Origin: Micromonospora rosaria
GTDB taxonomy: Bacteria > Actinomycetota > Actinomycetes > Mycobacteriales > Micromonosporaceae
DNA length: 54,435 nucleotides
NCBI RefSeq assembly: GCF_001567585.1
Contig: NZ_LRQV01000034.1
Span: 1-54,435 of the forward strand
Reading direction: 5' to 3'
Part shown: piece by piece, positions 24,389-36,059 of the stretch
Layout of the letters: each line of letters opens with the position of its first letter
Numbering within the stretch: position 1 is the first letter of the stretch
Notes under the pieces: model-generated
Told to the model about the DNA's origin: nothing
Seen by the model: only the letters and a program-made list of their open reading frames with translations
Databases searched by the model: none
Program-made: the position numbers and the translations under genes

Positions 24389-24898
24389 GTGGGAGTCGAT
24401 CGAACACTCTGGGTGATCCTGGCTCTCTTCGCGGCGGCCTGCCTGCCGGTTTTGATCGCCCTGGTCTGCTGCGCCGACGAGATCCTCGACCGGCTGGTCT
24501 GCGCCGTCTCCGAGTGGCGGGAACGCCGCCGGGAACGGCGGACCATCGCCCGGCTGGACCGGGCGGTCGGGGCGGACGCGCTCACCCGCGACATCGACCT
24601 GCGCGAACTCGACCGGGCGGACCGCCTCCCGCTCGAACAGATCGCCGCCGAGCTGCGCAACCTCGGCACCCACCGGACCACGGCCGTCGGCCGGGCCGCC
24701 GTCTGGAAGGGCGGCACGGTCGAGGCGTACGACAGCCGGCTGCGGGCCGCCTGCCGGGCGCTCGGCATCGACGAGCACCTGACCGAGCTGACCGGCGTCG
24801 ACCTGGAGATCGAGCGGGTCCGGGTGGAGGGCCTGCTGCACCGGGCCGGGATCGCGCTGCCCGCCGCGCGGGCCGAGCAGGGCGAGCGGCACCGGTGA
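24389..24898 (+). CDS. Single-TM protein with cytoplasmic helical domain, unknown function
   Basis: A protein of 169 residues from a GTG; TAGCGT (24377-24382) ends 6 nt upstream, so it is probably leaderless. One transmembrane helix (WVILALFAAACLPVLIALVCC, about 8-28) is followed by a charged segment (EWRERRRERRTIARLDRA) and an Arg/Leu-rich soluble domain with RAAVWKGGTVEAYDSRLRAACRALGI. I recognise no family with an assigned function. It precedes thpR by 40 bp on the same strand and may be co-transcribed. Confidence 0.75.
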   Translation: MGVDRTLWVILALFAAACLPVLIALVCCADEILDRLVCAVSEWRERRRERRTIARLDRAVGADALTRDIDLRELDRADRLPLEQIAAELRNLGTHRTTAVGRAAVWKGGTVEAYDSRLRAACRALGIDEHLTELTGVDLEIERVRVEGLLHRAGIALPAARAEQGERHR

Positions 24899-24938
24899 CC
24901 CCGGTGGCGGCGCTGGTCCCGGCGACGGGCGGCTCCGG

Positions 24939-25517
24939 TTGAGGCTCTTCGTCGGGGTCTTCCCACCCCCTGGCGCGGTCGAGCATCTCGGCGCCGAGGT
25001 GGCCCGGCTCCGGGTGGGCGTGGCCGCCGCCGCGGGCACGAACGTCCGGCTGGCCGACCCGACCCGGGCGCACCTGACCCTGGCCTTCCTCGGCGACGTC
25101 GACCCGGAGCGGCTGCCCGGGGTGGAGCACGCGCTCGACCTCGCCGCCGAGCAGACCCGGGGCGAGGCGTCGGGGCCGCCGGTCCTGCGCCTGGGCGGTG
25201 GCGGTCGGTTCGGCTGGGGACGTACCACCGTGCTCTGGGTGGACGTGCGCGGCGACCTGCCCCGCCTGACGACCCTGGCCGGCACGGTCCGCACCGGACT
25301 GGCCGCGATCGGCGTACCCGCCGACGACAAGCCGTTCCGGCCGCACCTGACCATCGCCCGCCCCGCCGACCGGATGCCGCACGCCGACGTCGAGGCCGAC
25401 CGGGCGGCCCTGGACAGCTACCTCGGGCCACCCTGGCCGGCCACCGAACTGGTGCTGGTGCAGAGCCGGCCCGGCGTCGAGCCGGGCTACCAGCGGCTCG
25501 CCGCCTGGCCCCTCTGA
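24939..25517 (+). CDS. thpR: RNA 2',3'-cyclic phosphodiesterase (2'-5' RNA ligase family)
   Basis: A protein of 192 residues from a TTG start, beginning MRLFVGVFPPPGA. The two catalytic HxTx motifs of the 2H phosphoesterase fold are present: HLTLAFLG (about 48-55) and HLTIARPA (about 137-144). ThpR hydrolyses 2',3'-cyclic phosphate ends of RNA and can join tRNA halves in vitro. The length matches the family. A short non-repeat gap of 64 bp separates it from convergent sepH. Confidence 0.9.
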   Translation: MRLFVGVFPPPGAVEHLGAEVARLRVGVAAAAGTNVRLADPTRAHLTLAFLGDVDPERLPGVEHALDLAAEQTRGEASGPPVLRLGGGGRFGWGRTTVLWVDVRGDLPRLTTLAGTVRTGLAAIGVPADDKPFRPHLTIARPADRMPHADVEADRAALDSYLGPPWPATELVLVQSRPGVEPGYQRLAAWPL

Positions 25518-25581
25518 GCACGCCGGGCCGGGCGCGGGCGCGCGGAACCCGACGCGGTGGACCGGGGCCTGCGGCGCGCGG

Positions 25582-26670
25582 TCAGGAGGACTCGCGGGCC
25601 GCCGGGCCGCTGCCGAACAGGACGTCGTCCCAGCTCGGCAGGCGCTTGCGCGGCTTGCCGGCACCCTCGGCCGACTCGGTCGCCGCCGTCGCCGCGCCCG
25701 TGCGCCGGGGCCGGAGCACCGCCAGCGACGGCACGGCCGGGACCTCCTTCGGCGCGTCGGAGTCGTCGTCGAACGCGGAACCCTGGCCGCCGCCGAGCAG
25801 GGCGGCGGCCCCACCGCTGACGGCCCGCTGCCGGGACTGGTCCGGCCCGGACAGCGCGGCCGGGGTACGCGGCTCCAGGCCCCGGCCCGAGGTCGAGCCG
25901 AGCGGCCGGTCGAGCGAGGCGAGCAGGGCGTCCCGGCCGGCCCGGATCGGGTCCCGCCCGGGGCGGCCCGGCTCGGCGGGCGTCGGCAGGCCGTGCCCAC
26001 CGCCCCGGCTCGGCTCGCCGCGCGACGGGCCGGGCAGGGCGTGTCCGCCCCGCTCCGGCGCCGGCTCCTGCCCGAGGATCGGGGTGGGCCGCTCGGCGCA
26101 GAGGTACTGTGCCATGTCGTCGTGCGGGGCGACCTGCTGGCGGGTCTTGTCCAGGTCCCAGACGGCCTGGGCGGTGGCCTTGCCCGACGGCCAGGTGGCG
26201 ACGATCCGCCAGGTGCCGTCGTCACGCCGCCAGGCGTCCCAGGAGATCTTCTCGGTGTCGATCCCGTGCTGGGCCAGCCGGCCGTTGACCACCTCGGCGA
26301 GCGGGGTGGGCTTCTCCGCGCCCTTGAGCCGGGTGCGCCGGGCGTGCTGGGCGAGCATGGCCCGCTCCTGGAGCACCGGCCCGGCGTAGCGCAGGACCCG
26401 GTCGACCGGCACGCCGGCGATCCGGGCGACGTCCTCGGCGGACTCGCCGGCCCGGATCTTGGCCTGGATGTCGCGGGGGGAGAGCGACGGCACCGGGTCG
26501 GCGGCGGGCCCGGCCGACGCCACGGTCAGCGGCGGGGCGCTGCCCGGCTCGGCGTGCATCGCCGTGGCGACCCGTTCGTCGATGGGCAGGGCGAGCAGTC
26601 GCCCGACCTCGTCGGCGAGCACCAGAGCCTGGCCGTCCTCGGAGAGGGCGACGAAGCGTACTGGGCGCAT
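25582..26670 (-). CDS. sepH: SepH, FtsZ-associated cell-division protein
   Basis: A protein of 362 residues from ATG 26670 with GGAGG 8 nt upstream. The N-terminal DUF3071 region (RFVALSEDGQALVLADEVGR ... LSPRDIQAKIRAGESAEDVAR, VPVDRVLRYAGPVLQERAM) contains a helix-turn-helix-like part known to bind FtsZ in Streptomyces and mycobacteria. ISWDAWRRDDGTWRIVATW is the second conserved block. The rest is disordered Pro/Gly-rich sequence ending in a short conserved tail KRLPSWDDVLFG. SepH promotes FtsZ filament assembly. It lies downstream of serC on the same strand, separated by a terminator. Confidence 0.95.
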   Translation of the reverse strand: MRPVRFVALSEDGQALVLADEVGRLLALPIDERVATAMHAEPGSAPPLTVASAGPAADPVPSLSPRDIQAKIRAGESAEDVARIAGVPVDRVLRYAGPVLQERAMLAQHARRTRLKGAEKPTPLAEVVNGRLAQHGIDTEKISWDAWRRDDGTWRIVATWPSGKATAQAVWDLDKTRQQVAPHDDMAQYLCAERPTPILGQEPAPERGGHALPGPSRGEPSRGGGHGLPTPAEPGRPGRDPIRAGRDALLASLDRPLGSTSGRGLEPRTPAALSGPDQSRQRAVSGGAAALLGGGQGSAFDDDSDAPKEVPAVPSLAVLRPRRTGAATAATESAEGAGKPRKRLPSWDDVLFGSGPAARESS

Positions 26671-26810
26671 AGCGTTGCCTCCGTCCCGCTTCGCTGGCCG
26701 CACGCCACGAGTCGGCCACCCGGGCGTCTCGCCCCACGGTACGCCCATCCGGGTCAGGTTGTGGGACGCCACGCCCGCATGTCGCGGATGACCAGCCTGA
26801 TCAGTCAGTC

Positions 26811-26842
26811 GGGGCCGCCGTCCGTCGGTCGGCGGCGGCCCC
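26811..26842 (-). terminator. Terminator hairpin after serC
   Basis: GGGGCCGCCG (26811-26820) pairs perfectly with CGGCGGCCCC (26833-26842) around a 12-nt loop. On the minus strand it starts 47 nt after the serC stop and is 140 nt upstream of sepH, so sepH probably has its own promoter. Confidence 0.65.
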
Positions 26843-26888
26843 TTCGACGGTACGCCTCGTCGATGCCGCGCGACGAGACCGCGCGGTG

Positions 26889-29418
<2,530 letters not shown>

Positions 29419-29646
29419 GTGCTCTCTCCCGCGGCTTCGTCGGTGCGCCCGTCCTCGGGCGCCGGTGCGGCTCATGGATGTGTTCGTGACATCTTGCCTG
29501 CTGGATAACAGGGTTTGCGACCCACGGCGAGTGTGCTACGTACGACACCCGGGCCCGTGCCAGTCGGCAACGCCCCGGTAACACACGGCGGAAAGCGCTG
29601 GTCAGCGTGATGGGGGGCGATCCGGGTGCGGTGGACGGGCGGCGAT

Positions 29647-30306
29647 GTGACGGGGGACACAGTGAGGCCAGCCGGGATGCGCAACGAGTATGCCGAGGAG
29701 AAAACGCTTTCCTGGGACGATCTGGCGGCCGACTGGCACACCCAGTTCGACCGCTGGTTCCACGACGCGGTCGCCGCCGGGCTCCCCGAGCCGAACGCGA
29801 TGGTGGTCGGCACCGCCGACGCCGACGGCCGGCCCAGCGGCCGGACCGTGCTGCTCAAGGGGTACGACCCGGCGGGCTTCGTGTTCTTCACCAACTACGC
29901 CTCCCGCAAGGGCGGCGACCTCGCGGCCAACCCGTACGCCAGTCTGGTCTTCCCGTGGTTCGGGATGCAGCGGCAGGTGGTGGTCACCGGCCGGGTGGAC
30001 CGGTTGGACCGGGCCGAGACCGAGGCGTACTTCGCCAGCCGGCCGCGCGGCTCGCAGCTCGGCGCCTGGGCCAGCACCCAGTCGAGCGTGGTCGCCGACC
30101 GGTCGGTGCTGGAGGAGCGCTACCGGGCGGTCCAGCGGCGCTTCGCCGACGTCGAGCCGGTCCCCGCCCCGCCGCACTGGGGCGGGCTGCGGGTGCGACC
30201 CGACGCGGTGGAGTTCTGGCAGGGCCGGCCCGACCGGATGCACGACCGGCTGCGCTACCGGCTGGCCGCGCCCGGGGAGTGGGTCACCGAGCGGCTCGCC
30301 CCGTGA
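29647..30306 (+). CDS. pdxH: Pyridoxamine 5'-phosphate oxidase
   Basis: A protein of about 219 residues. FMN- and substrate-binding blocks are clear: [48 protein letters not shown] (Arg/Lys phosphate contacts), [17 protein letters not shown], and the closing [16 protein letters not shown]. It oxidises pyridoxine and pyridoxamine phosphate to pyridoxal phosphate, the cofactor SerC next door uses. I chose GTG 29647; GTGs at 29626 and 29662 are in frame. Its TGA overlaps the GTG of the MFS gene. Confidence 0.95.
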   Translation: MTGDTVRPAGMRNEYAEEKTLSWDDLAADWHTQFDRWFHDAVAAGLPEPNAMVVGTADADGRPSGRTVLLKGYDPAGFVFFTNYASRKGGDLAANPYASLVFPWFGMQRQVVVTGRVDRLDRAETEAYFASRPRGSQLGAWASTQSSVVADRSVLEERYRAVQRRFADVEPVPAPPHWGGLRVRPDAVEFWQGRPDRMHDRLRYRLAAPGEWVTERLAP

Positions 30307-31571
30307 CCGCCGTCAAGCCGGGCCGGTCGAACGCCGCCCGGCGCTGGGCCATCGACCTGAGCCCGCTGCGGGTGCCGACGTACCGGCGGCTGTGGCTCGG
30401 CAACGCGATCGCCATGTTCGGCTTCCAGATGACCGCGGTGGCCGTCCCGGTCGAGATGTACGCGCTCACCCGGGACTCGTTCTGGGTCGGCCTGCTTGGC
30501 GTGGCGTCGTTCGTACCGCTGCTGGTCTTCGGGCTCTGGGCCGGCGCGGTGGCCGACGCCCGCGACCGGCGGCGGGTGCTGCTGGTCGGCTCGGCGCTGC
30601 TCTGGGCGTCGGTGCTGGCGCTGCTGGCCCAGGCCCTGCTCGGGGTGGGCAGCCCGGCGCTGCTGCTGGCGCTGGTCACCGTGCACTCCATCGCCTTCGC
30701 GATCAGCTCACCGGCGCGCAGCGCGGCGCTGCCCAGGATCCTCCCGGCGGAACTGCTCCCGGCGGCGATGACGCTGAACTTCACCACCTTCACCGCCGCG
30801 GCGGTGGTCGGGCCGCTCGGCGCCGGGCTGGTCTTCGCCGTCTGGGGCACCGACACCGGCCTGCCGATCGCGTACGCGTTGGACGCCCTGCTCTTCCTCG
30901 GGCTGATCACGGCCACCCTGCGGCTGCCGGCGATGCCACCGGAGCCGGTCGCCGAGGGGGAGGCGCACCGGGGCGGGCTGGGCGGGGTCCTGGACGGCCT
31001 GCGCTACCTGACCACCACCCCGGTCCTGCTGCTCTCCTTCGCCATCGACCTGATCGCGATGATCCTGGCCATGCCCCGGGCGCTCTTCCCCGAGGTGGCG
31101 GTGGAACGGTTCGGCGACGGCGCGGCCGTCGGCTGGCTCTACAGCGCGATGGCGATCGGGGCGATGCTCGGCGGGCTCACCTCCGGCTGGATCGGCCGGC
31201 TGCACCGGCAGGGCCTCGCCCTGGTGCTGGCCGTGGTCGGCTGGGCCACTGCCATCGCCCTGGCCGGGCTGGCCCGCAACCTCTGGCTGATGGTCGTCCT
31301 GCTCGCCGTCGCCGGCCTCGCCGACCTGGTCAGCGCGGTGCTGCGCCAGTCCATGCTGCTGGTCTACGCGCCGGACCGGCTGCGCGGCCGGCTCCAGGGG
31401 GTCAACCTCGCGGTGGTCGCGGGCGGGCCGCGCCTCGGCGAACTGCGGGCCGGCGCGACGGCCGGGTTCCTGGGCGCCGGAGTGGCCTGGGTCGGCGGGG
31501 GACTGCTGGCGGTGGTGCTGACCGTGCTGCTGGCGGTCGCCTTCCCGGCGCTGCGTCGCTACCGCCGGTGA
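30303..31571 (+). CDS. MFS transporter translationally coupled to pdxH
   Basis: A protein of 422 residues whose GTG overlaps the pdxH stop (GTGA). It starts [20 protein letters not shown], has the MFS loop [16 protein letters not shown] and about 12 helices (e.g. [50 protein letters not shown]). It belongs to the same efflux-like branch as the MarR-linked transporter. The substrate is unknown; coupling to pdxH raises the idea of vitamin B6 export but does not show it. The last 23 coding bases are duplicated in tandem after the stop. Confidence 0.88.
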   Translation: MTAVKPGRSNAARRWAIDLSPLRVPTYRRLWLGNAIAMFGFQMTAVAVPVEMYALTRDSFWVGLLGVASFVPLLVFGLWAGAVADARDRRRVLLVGSALLWASVLALLAQALLGVGSPALLLALVTVHSIAFAISSPARSAALPRILPAELLPAAMTLNFTTFTAAAVVGPLGAGLVFAVWGTDTGLPIAYALDALLFLGLITATLRLPAMPPEPVAEGEAHRGGLGGVLDGLRYLTTTPVLLLSFAIDLIAMILAMPRALFPEVAVERFGDGAAVGWLYSAMAIGAMLGGLTSGWIGRLHRQGLALVLAVVGWATAIALAGLARNLWLMVVLLAVAGLADLVSAVLRQSMLLVYAPDRLRGRLQGVNLAVVAGGPRLGELRAGATAGFLGAGVAWVGGGLLAVVLTVLLAVAFPALRRYRR

Positions 31572-31600
31572 CCCGCTGCGTCGCTACCGCCGGTGACCCG
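31551..31600 (+). repeat. Perfect 25-bp tandem duplication across the MFS stop codon
   Basis: The block at 31551-31575, which contains the last six codons (LRRYRR), the TGA and four further bases, is repeated exactly at 31576-31600. The first copy ends the gene and the second is non-coding. Confidence 0.95.
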
Positions 31601-31663
31601 CTGGGCGGGACGGAAGGTGACGTGCCGAGCGCGCAGCGGCACCGACCGGTTAAGGTCCCCGAC

Positions 31664-32593
31664 ATGAACAACGTCGAGCCGCGCCCTGCGTCCGGGGCAC
31701 AGTGGACCATTGCCGCCGCCGGTCACGAGGCCGTCATCGTCGAGGTGGGCGGTGGTCTGCGGGCGTACCGCCACGACGGGGTCGACTATCTCGACGGGTA
31801 CGAGGCGGACGAGATCTGCCCCGGCAGCGCCGGCCAGGTGCTCGCCCCGTGGCCGAACCGGATCCGGGACGGTCTCTACACGGTGGGTGACGAGACGTAC
31901 CAGTTGCCGCTGACCGAGCCGGCCCGGCACGTGGCCCTGCACGGCCTGGTCAACTGGGTGCGGTGGCGGCTGGTCGAGCAGGCCGACGACGCGGTCACCG
32001 TGGAGTACGAGCTGCCGCCCCACCCGGCGTACCCGTGGGCGTTGCGGGTTCGGGGCCGGTGGAGCGTCGGGGCGGACGGGCTGCGGGTCGAGCACGAGGC
32101 GACGAACCTCGCCACCACGGCGGCCCCGTTCGGCTTCTCCGTCCACCCGTACCTGCAACTGCCCGGGGTGGCCGTGGACGACCTGACCATGCGGGTGCCG
32201 GCGCACCGCCGCCTGGTGGTGGACGGCCGGCTGCTGCCGGTGGGCGCGAGCCTGGTGGCCGGCACCGAGCACGACTACACCGAGCCGCGCCGGATCGGCG
32301 GGGCCCAGCTCGACACGACCTTCGGCGAGCTGATCCGCGACGACGACGGCGGTTCGTCGGTGACCCTGACCGGCCCGGAGGGCTCGGCCGGCGTCCGGAT
32401 CTGGGCCGACCGGGAGTTCGGCTGGTGGCAGGTGTTCACCGGGGACGCCCTGACCGGCAAGCGGCACCGCCGCTCGGTGGCGGTCGAGCCGATGACCTGC
32501 CCGCCCGACGCGTTCCGGTCCGGCCGGGACGTGATCGAGTTGGCGCCCGGCGCGACCTGGCGCGGGGTCTGGGGCATCCGCCCCGGGGCCTGA
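31664..32593 (+). CDS. Aldose 1-epimerase family protein
   Basis: A protein of 309 residues. Galactose-mutarotase fold marks: GGGLRAYRHDGVDYLDGY, GQVLAPWPNRIRDGLY, HGLVNWVRW (first His), FGFSVHPYLQL (second His), and the catalytic Glu in SVAVEPMTCPPDAF. It interconverts alpha and beta anomers of free sugars in the cytosol. TAAGGT at 31651-31656 ends 7 nt before the ATG, so a leaderless transcript is likely. A nitroreductase gene follows after 20 bp. Confidence 0.92.
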   Translation: MNNVEPRPASGAQWTIAAAGHEAVIVEVGGGLRAYRHDGVDYLDGYEADEICPGSAGQVLAPWPNRIRDGLYTVGDETYQLPLTEPARHVALHGLVNWVRWRLVEQADDAVTVEYELPPHPAYPWALRVRGRWSVGADGLRVEHEATNLATTAAPFGFSVHPYLQLPGVAVDDLTMRVPAHRRLVVDGRLLPVGASLVAGTEHDYTEPRRIGGAQLDTTFGELIRDDDGGSSVTLTGPEGSAGVRIWADREFGWWQVFTGDALTGKRHRRSVAVEPMTCPPDAFRSGRDVIELAPGATWRGVWGIRPGA

Positions 32594-32613
32594 CCGGGCC
32601 GGGCGGCAGCGAC

Positions 32614-33216
32614 ATGGAGTTCGCCGAGGTCGTCCGGCGTCGCCGGATGGTGCGCAACTACGACCCGGACCGGCCCGTCCCGCCCGAGGTGGTGGACCGG
32701 CTGCTCGACCACGCGACCCGAGCCCCGTCGGCCGGGTTCGCCCAGGGCTGGGGGTTCCTGGTGCTGGAGACCCCGGCGGACCGGGACCGGTTCTGGTCGG
32801 TGGCCACCCCGGAGGGCGGCGGCCGGGAACGCTGGCTGGCCGGGATGCGGCGGGCCCCGCTGATCGTCGTCCCGCACGCCCACCGCGCGGCCTACCTGGA
32901 GCGGTACGCCGAGCCGGACAAGGGCTGGACGGACCGCGCGACGGCCCGCTGGCCGGTGCCGTACTGGTACGTCGACACCGGCTTCGCGGCGCTGCTGATG
33001 CTGCTGACCGCCGTCGACGAGGGGCTGGGGGCGTGCTTCTTCGGCATCCCGCCGCAGCGGACCGAGGCGTACCGGGCGGCGTTCGGCGTGCCGGCGGAGT
33101 ACGACCCGGTCGGTGCGATCACCGTCGGTTACCGGGCTCCCGACCACCGGTCCCCGTCGCTGCGGCGGGGGCGGCGGCCGGTCGACGAGGTGTTCCACCG
33201 GGGGCGGTGGCGGTGA
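32614..33216 (+). CDS. Nitroreductase-family FMN oxidoreductase
   Basis: A protein of 200 residues: FAEVVRRRRMVRNYDPDRPV (FMN phosphate-binding Arg cluster), HATRAPSAGFAQGW, VDTGFAALLMLLTAVDEGLG-A, and ITVGYRAPDHRSPSLRRGRR. This is the pattern of the nitroreductase family, which uses FMN and NAD(P)H. The physiological substrate is unknown. GGGCGGC precedes the ATG. It probably shares a transcript with the epimerase gene. Confidence 0.88.
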   Translation: MEFAEVVRRRRMVRNYDPDRPVPPEVVDRLLDHATRAPSAGFAQGWGFLVLETPADRDRFWSVATPEGGGRERWLAGMRRAPLIVVPHAHRAAYLERYAEPDKGWTDRATARWPVPYWYVDTGFAALLMLLTAVDEGLGACFFGIPPQRTEAYRAAFGVPAEYDPVGAITVGYRAPDHRSPSLRRGRRPVDEVFHRGRWR

Positions 33217-33442
33217 CCCGGTGCGGTCCGCCGGTGGTGCGCCGCCGGGCCGGGGCTGCCGCCCGCCGGGCCGGGTCCGCCCGGTCGCCCGAGGCCGGCG
33301 GGCCCGGCGCGAGGGAGCGGAACGGGGTGTGGCAGGGCCGGTTAGGCTGGCAGGGTCATCGGCGCCGCGTCACGCGGTGCCAGCCCGCGACCCGGCCCGG
33401 AGTCGCGGGTCGGTCCGGTCACGGGGAGGGGTGCGTGCCGTC

Positions 33443-33748
33443 GTGATCTTCAGAGCGGTTCGGGACGGGCGGCCCTACCCGGAGCACAACCTCACCCTGA
33501 AGCAGTGGGCGGAGATCCCACCCCGGCCGCTGCGGCTGGACCAGCTCATCACCACCAAGCGGGAGCTGGCGCTGGACAAGCTCCTCGCCGAGGACTCCAC
33601 CTTCTACGGCGACCTCTTCCCGCACGTGGTCCAGTGGAACGGCGGCCTCTACCTGGAGGACGGGCTGCACCGTGCCCTGCGCGCCGCCCTCCAGCAGCGC
33701 AACCAGATCCACGCGCGGGTGTTCGTCCTCGCCGGGGCGCCGGAGTGA
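33443..33748 (+). CDS. Small conserved actinobacterial protein with ParB-like motif
   Basis: A protein of 101 residues starting VIFRAVRDGRPYPEH, from GTG 33443 with GGGGAGGG 12-13 nt upstream; GTG 33431 is too close to that site. Family segments are RPLRLDQLITTKRELALDKLL, DSTFYGDLFPHVVQWNGGLY and LEDGLHRALRAALQQRNQIHARV. The last resembles the ParB/sulfiredoxin DG-x-HR motif, but this is distant. The family is conserved in actinobacteria with no proven role. Its TGA overlaps the GTG of the acyl-CoA dehydrogenase gene. TTAGGCT near 33339 may be its promoter, giving a leader of about 100 nt. Confidence 0.75.
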   Translation: MIFRAVRDGRPYPEHNLTLKQWAEIPPRPLRLDQLITTKRELALDKLLAEDSTFYGDLFPHVVQWNGGLYLEDGLHRALRAALQQRNQIHARVFVLAGAPE

Positions 33749-34908
33749 CCGACCCGCTCGACCTGTTGGCCCTGGACTCCGCCCTCGACACCGAGGAGCG
33801 GCAGATCCGCGCCGTCGTGCGCCGGGTTGTCGACGACCGGGTACGCCCGTACGTCGCCGACTGGTACGAGCGGGGCGAGGTGCCGGTGCGCGAGCTGGCC
33901 CGCGAGTTCGGCCGGCTGGGGCTGCTCGGCATGCACCTGACCGGGTACGGCTGCGCCGGGGCCTCCGCCGTCGCGTACGGGCTGGCCTGCCTGGAGCTGG
34001 AGGCGGGCGACTCGGGTGTCCGGTCGCTGGTCTCGGTGCAGGGCTCGCTGGCCATGTACGCGATCTGGCGGTACGGCAGCGAGGAGCAGAAGCAGCGGTG
34101 GCTGCCGGCGATGGCGGCCGGCGAGGCGATCGGCTGTTTCGGGCTGACCGAGCCGGACCACGGCTCCGACCCGGCCTCGATGGCCACCCGGGCCCGCCGC
34201 GACGGCGACGACTGGGTGCTCACCGGCGGCAAGATGTGGATCACGAACGCGCCGGTCGCCGAGGTCGCGGTGGTCTGGGCGCGGGCCGAGGAGGGCGTCC
34301 GCGGGTTCGTCGTGCCGATGGACACGCCGGGGGTGACGGCGCGGGAGATCCGCCGCAAGATGTCCCTGCGCGCCTCGTCGACCGGGGAGATCGTCCTCGA
34401 CGACGTGCGGCTGCCGGCGGACGCGCGGCTGCCCGGCGCGGAGGGGCTGAAGGCCCCGCTGAGCTGCCTCACCGAGGCCCGGTACGGCATCGTCTGGGGC
34501 GCGCTCGGCGCGGCCCGTGACTGCCTGGCCACCACCCTGACGTACGCGACCACCCGCACCCAGTTCGGCCGGCCGCTGGCCGGCTTCCAGCTCACCCAGG
34601 CCAAGCTCGCCGACATGGTGGTGGAGTTGCAGAAGGGCCAGTTGCTGGCGCTGCACCTGGGGCGGCTCGCCGACGGGGCCGGGGTCCGGCCCGACCAGGT
34701 CAGCGTGGGCAAGCTGAACAACGTGCGGGAGGCGCTGGCCATCGCCCGGCAGTGCCGCACGATCCTCGGCGCGAACGGCGTCTCCGGCGAGTACCCGGTG
34801 ATGCGGCACGCCAACAACCTGGAAAGCGTGCTCACCTACGAGGGCACCTCGGAGATCCACCAACTGGTCGTCGGCCAGCGCCTCACCGGGCTCTCCGCGT
34901 TCGCCTGA
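33745..34908 (+). CDS. Acyl-CoA dehydrogenase, glutaryl-CoA-dehydrogenase-like
   Basis: A protein of 387 residues with FAD acyl-CoA dehydrogenase motifs: CFGLTEPDHGSDPASM, WVLTGGKMWITNAPVAEVAVVWAR, YATTRTQFGRPLAGFQLTQ, and the catalytic Glu366 in TYEGTSEIHQLVVGQ. GLTEPDHGSDP and the overall length resemble glutaryl-CoA dehydrogenase (lysine/tryptophan catabolism), though some relatives only desaturate short acyl-CoAs. The start overlaps the small upstream gene (GTGA), so they are translated together. Confidence 0.92.
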   Translation: MTDPLDLLALDSALDTEERQIRAVVRRVVDDRVRPYVADWYERGEVPVRELAREFGRLGLLGMHLTGYGCAGASAVAYGLACLELEAGDSGVRSLVSVQGSLAMYAIWRYGSEEQKQRWLPAMAAGEAIGCFGLTEPDHGSDPASMATRARRDGDDWVLTGGKMWITNAPVAEVAVVWARAEEGVRGFVVPMDTPGVTAREIRRKMSLRASSTGEIVLDDVRLPADARLPGAEGLKAPLSCLTEARYGIVWGALGAARDCLATTLTYATTRTQFGRPLAGFQLTQAKLADMVVELQKGQLLALHLGRLADGAGVRPDQVSVGKLNNVREALAIARQCRTILGANGVSGEYPVMRHANNLESVLTYEGTSEIHQLVVGQRLTGLSAFA

Positions 34909-35010
34909 CCAGGGGCGACTGTCCGGTTCGGGCGCTCGGCGCGCGAGTGTCGTACCGGGGACGTACCGTCTCCTCAGGTGACGTTACTCGCCAGGAGGAC
35001 GGTGAGGGGC

Positions 35011-35751
35011 ATGCCACGAGACAGTGTCGACGAGCCCACCAGCACGTTCCCGGAGCCCGGCTCCGGTGCCCGGTACGACGCTCCACCACCGGCCCCGTCC
35101 GGTGGCTCGCGCGGGCCGGTGCGGGGCCTGCTCGCGGTGCTCGGTGCCGCCGCGGTGGCGGTGGTGGTGCTGCTCGGCGTGCAGACCACGGGCATCCTGC
35201 CGAACTTCCGCAACCCGTTCGCGCAGGAGCAGACCGACCGCACCCAGCCGCCGCTGCTCAAGTCGATCCAGGACCTCAGCCGGTACGTGGCCGCCGAGGG
35301 CAACTTCCAGGTCGTCGTCGACCTGCAGAACGACCGGCGCAACGTGCCGGACTTCCTGCTCAACGAGCGCACCCTCTTCGTGGGCAGCGGCAGCGTCGAG
35401 GCGTACGTCGACTTCGCCCGGATCGGCGAGGGGGCGGTGGTCACCTCGGCGGACAACAGGTCGGTGGAGATCAAGCTGCCCGCCCCGCAGCTCGGCAAGA
35501 CCAACCTCGACATGGAGAAGAGCTACGTCGTCGCCCAGGAGCGGGGGCTGCTCAACCGGATCGGCGACCTGATCGAGGGCGACCCGAACCGGCAGCAGCA
35601 GGTGTACCGGATGGCCGAGGAGCGGATCACCGCCGCCGCCCGGGACAGCGGTCTCGGCGCCCGCGCCGAGGAGAACACCCGCAAGATGCTGGAGGGGCTG
35701 CTCCGCTCGCTCGGCTACCAGACGGTGACCATCACGTACACCGCGCCCTGA
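35011..35751 (+). CDS. Membrane-anchored DUF4230 protein
   Basis: A protein of 246 residues from ATG 35011 (AGGAGG 12 nt upstream; GTG 35002 in frame but very close). A disordered N-terminus (PRDSVDEPTSTFPEPGSGAR) is followed by one transmembrane helix (LLAVLGAAAVAVVVLLGVQ, about 36-54) and an extracellular DUF4230 domain: PLLKSIQDLSRYVAAEGNFQ, FLLNERTLFVGSGSVEAYVDF, PQLGKTNLDMEKSYVVAQER. Function unknown. A hairpin terminator lies 20 nt after the stop. Confidence 0.88.
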   Translation: MPRDSVDEPTSTFPEPGSGARYDAPPPAPSGGSRGPVRGLLAVLGAAAVAVVVLLGVQTTGILPNFRNPFAQEQTDRTQPPLLKSIQDLSRYVAAEGNFQVVVDLQNDRRNVPDFLLNERTLFVGSGSVEAYVDFARIGEGAVVTSADNRSVEIKLPAPQLGKTNLDMEKSYVVAQERGLLNRIGDLIEGDPNRQQQVYRMAEERITAAARDSGLGARAEENTRKMLEGLLRSLGYQTVTITYTAP

Positions 35752-35771
35752 CCGGCGACGCCCGACAGGCG

Positions 35772-35799
35772 GCGCCCGCCCCGGCGACGGGGCGGGCGC
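35772..35799. terminator. Bidirectional hairpin between DUF4230 and PspC genes
   Basis: GCGCCCGCCCC (35772-35782) pairs perfectly with GGGGCGGGCGC (35789-35799) across a 6-nt loop. It is 20 nt after the plus-strand stop and 50 nt after the minus-strand stop, so it can serve both convergent genes. Confidence 0.8.
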
Positions 35800-35849
35800 T
35801 CGGGTCACGGGGGCACACCGGGCGGTCCCAGGCCGGGGCGGCCCGGCGA

Positions 35850-36059
35850 TCAGTACCCGGCGCGCATGGCGTAGCGGTCCTCGTTGGGCATCAGCACCCA
35901 GAGCACCAGGTAGATGATCACCTGGGTGCCGGGCAGGAGCAGGGACAGCAGGAACAGCAGTCGGACCATCCCGGCCGACATGCCGAACCGCTGGGCCAGG
36001 CCGGCGCAGACACCGGCGAACATGCGCCCCTCCCGGGGCCGGACCAGTTTGCGACTCAT
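35850..36059 (-). CDS. PspC-domain membrane protein
   Basis: A protein of 69 residues. The PspC domain is complete: KLVRPREGRMFAGVCAGLAQ, RFGMSAGMVRLLFLLSLLLPG, VIIYLVLWVLMPNED. It has one or two hydrophobic helices and an arginine-rich N-terminus. PspC proteins take part in envelope-stress responses with PspA in enterobacteria; in actinobacteria stand-alone copies are common and their role is less clear. ATG 36059 has GGGAGACG upstream. No pspA gene is in the window. Confidence 0.9.
   Translation of the reverse strand: MSRKLVRPREGRMFAGVCAGLAQRFGMSAGMVRLLFLLSLLLPGTQVIIYLVLWVLMPNEDRYAMRAGY

Noticed and set aside
29701..29713. LacI-like GAAAACGCTTTC in the start of pdxH
   Set aside because: It lies inside conserved coding sequence (EEKTLSW), so the match is probably coincidental.
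33443..34908. Toxin-antitoxin pair (small gene overlapping the next)
   Set aside because: The downstream partner is a clear acyl-CoA dehydrogenase, and the small protein lacks antitoxin DNA-binding features.
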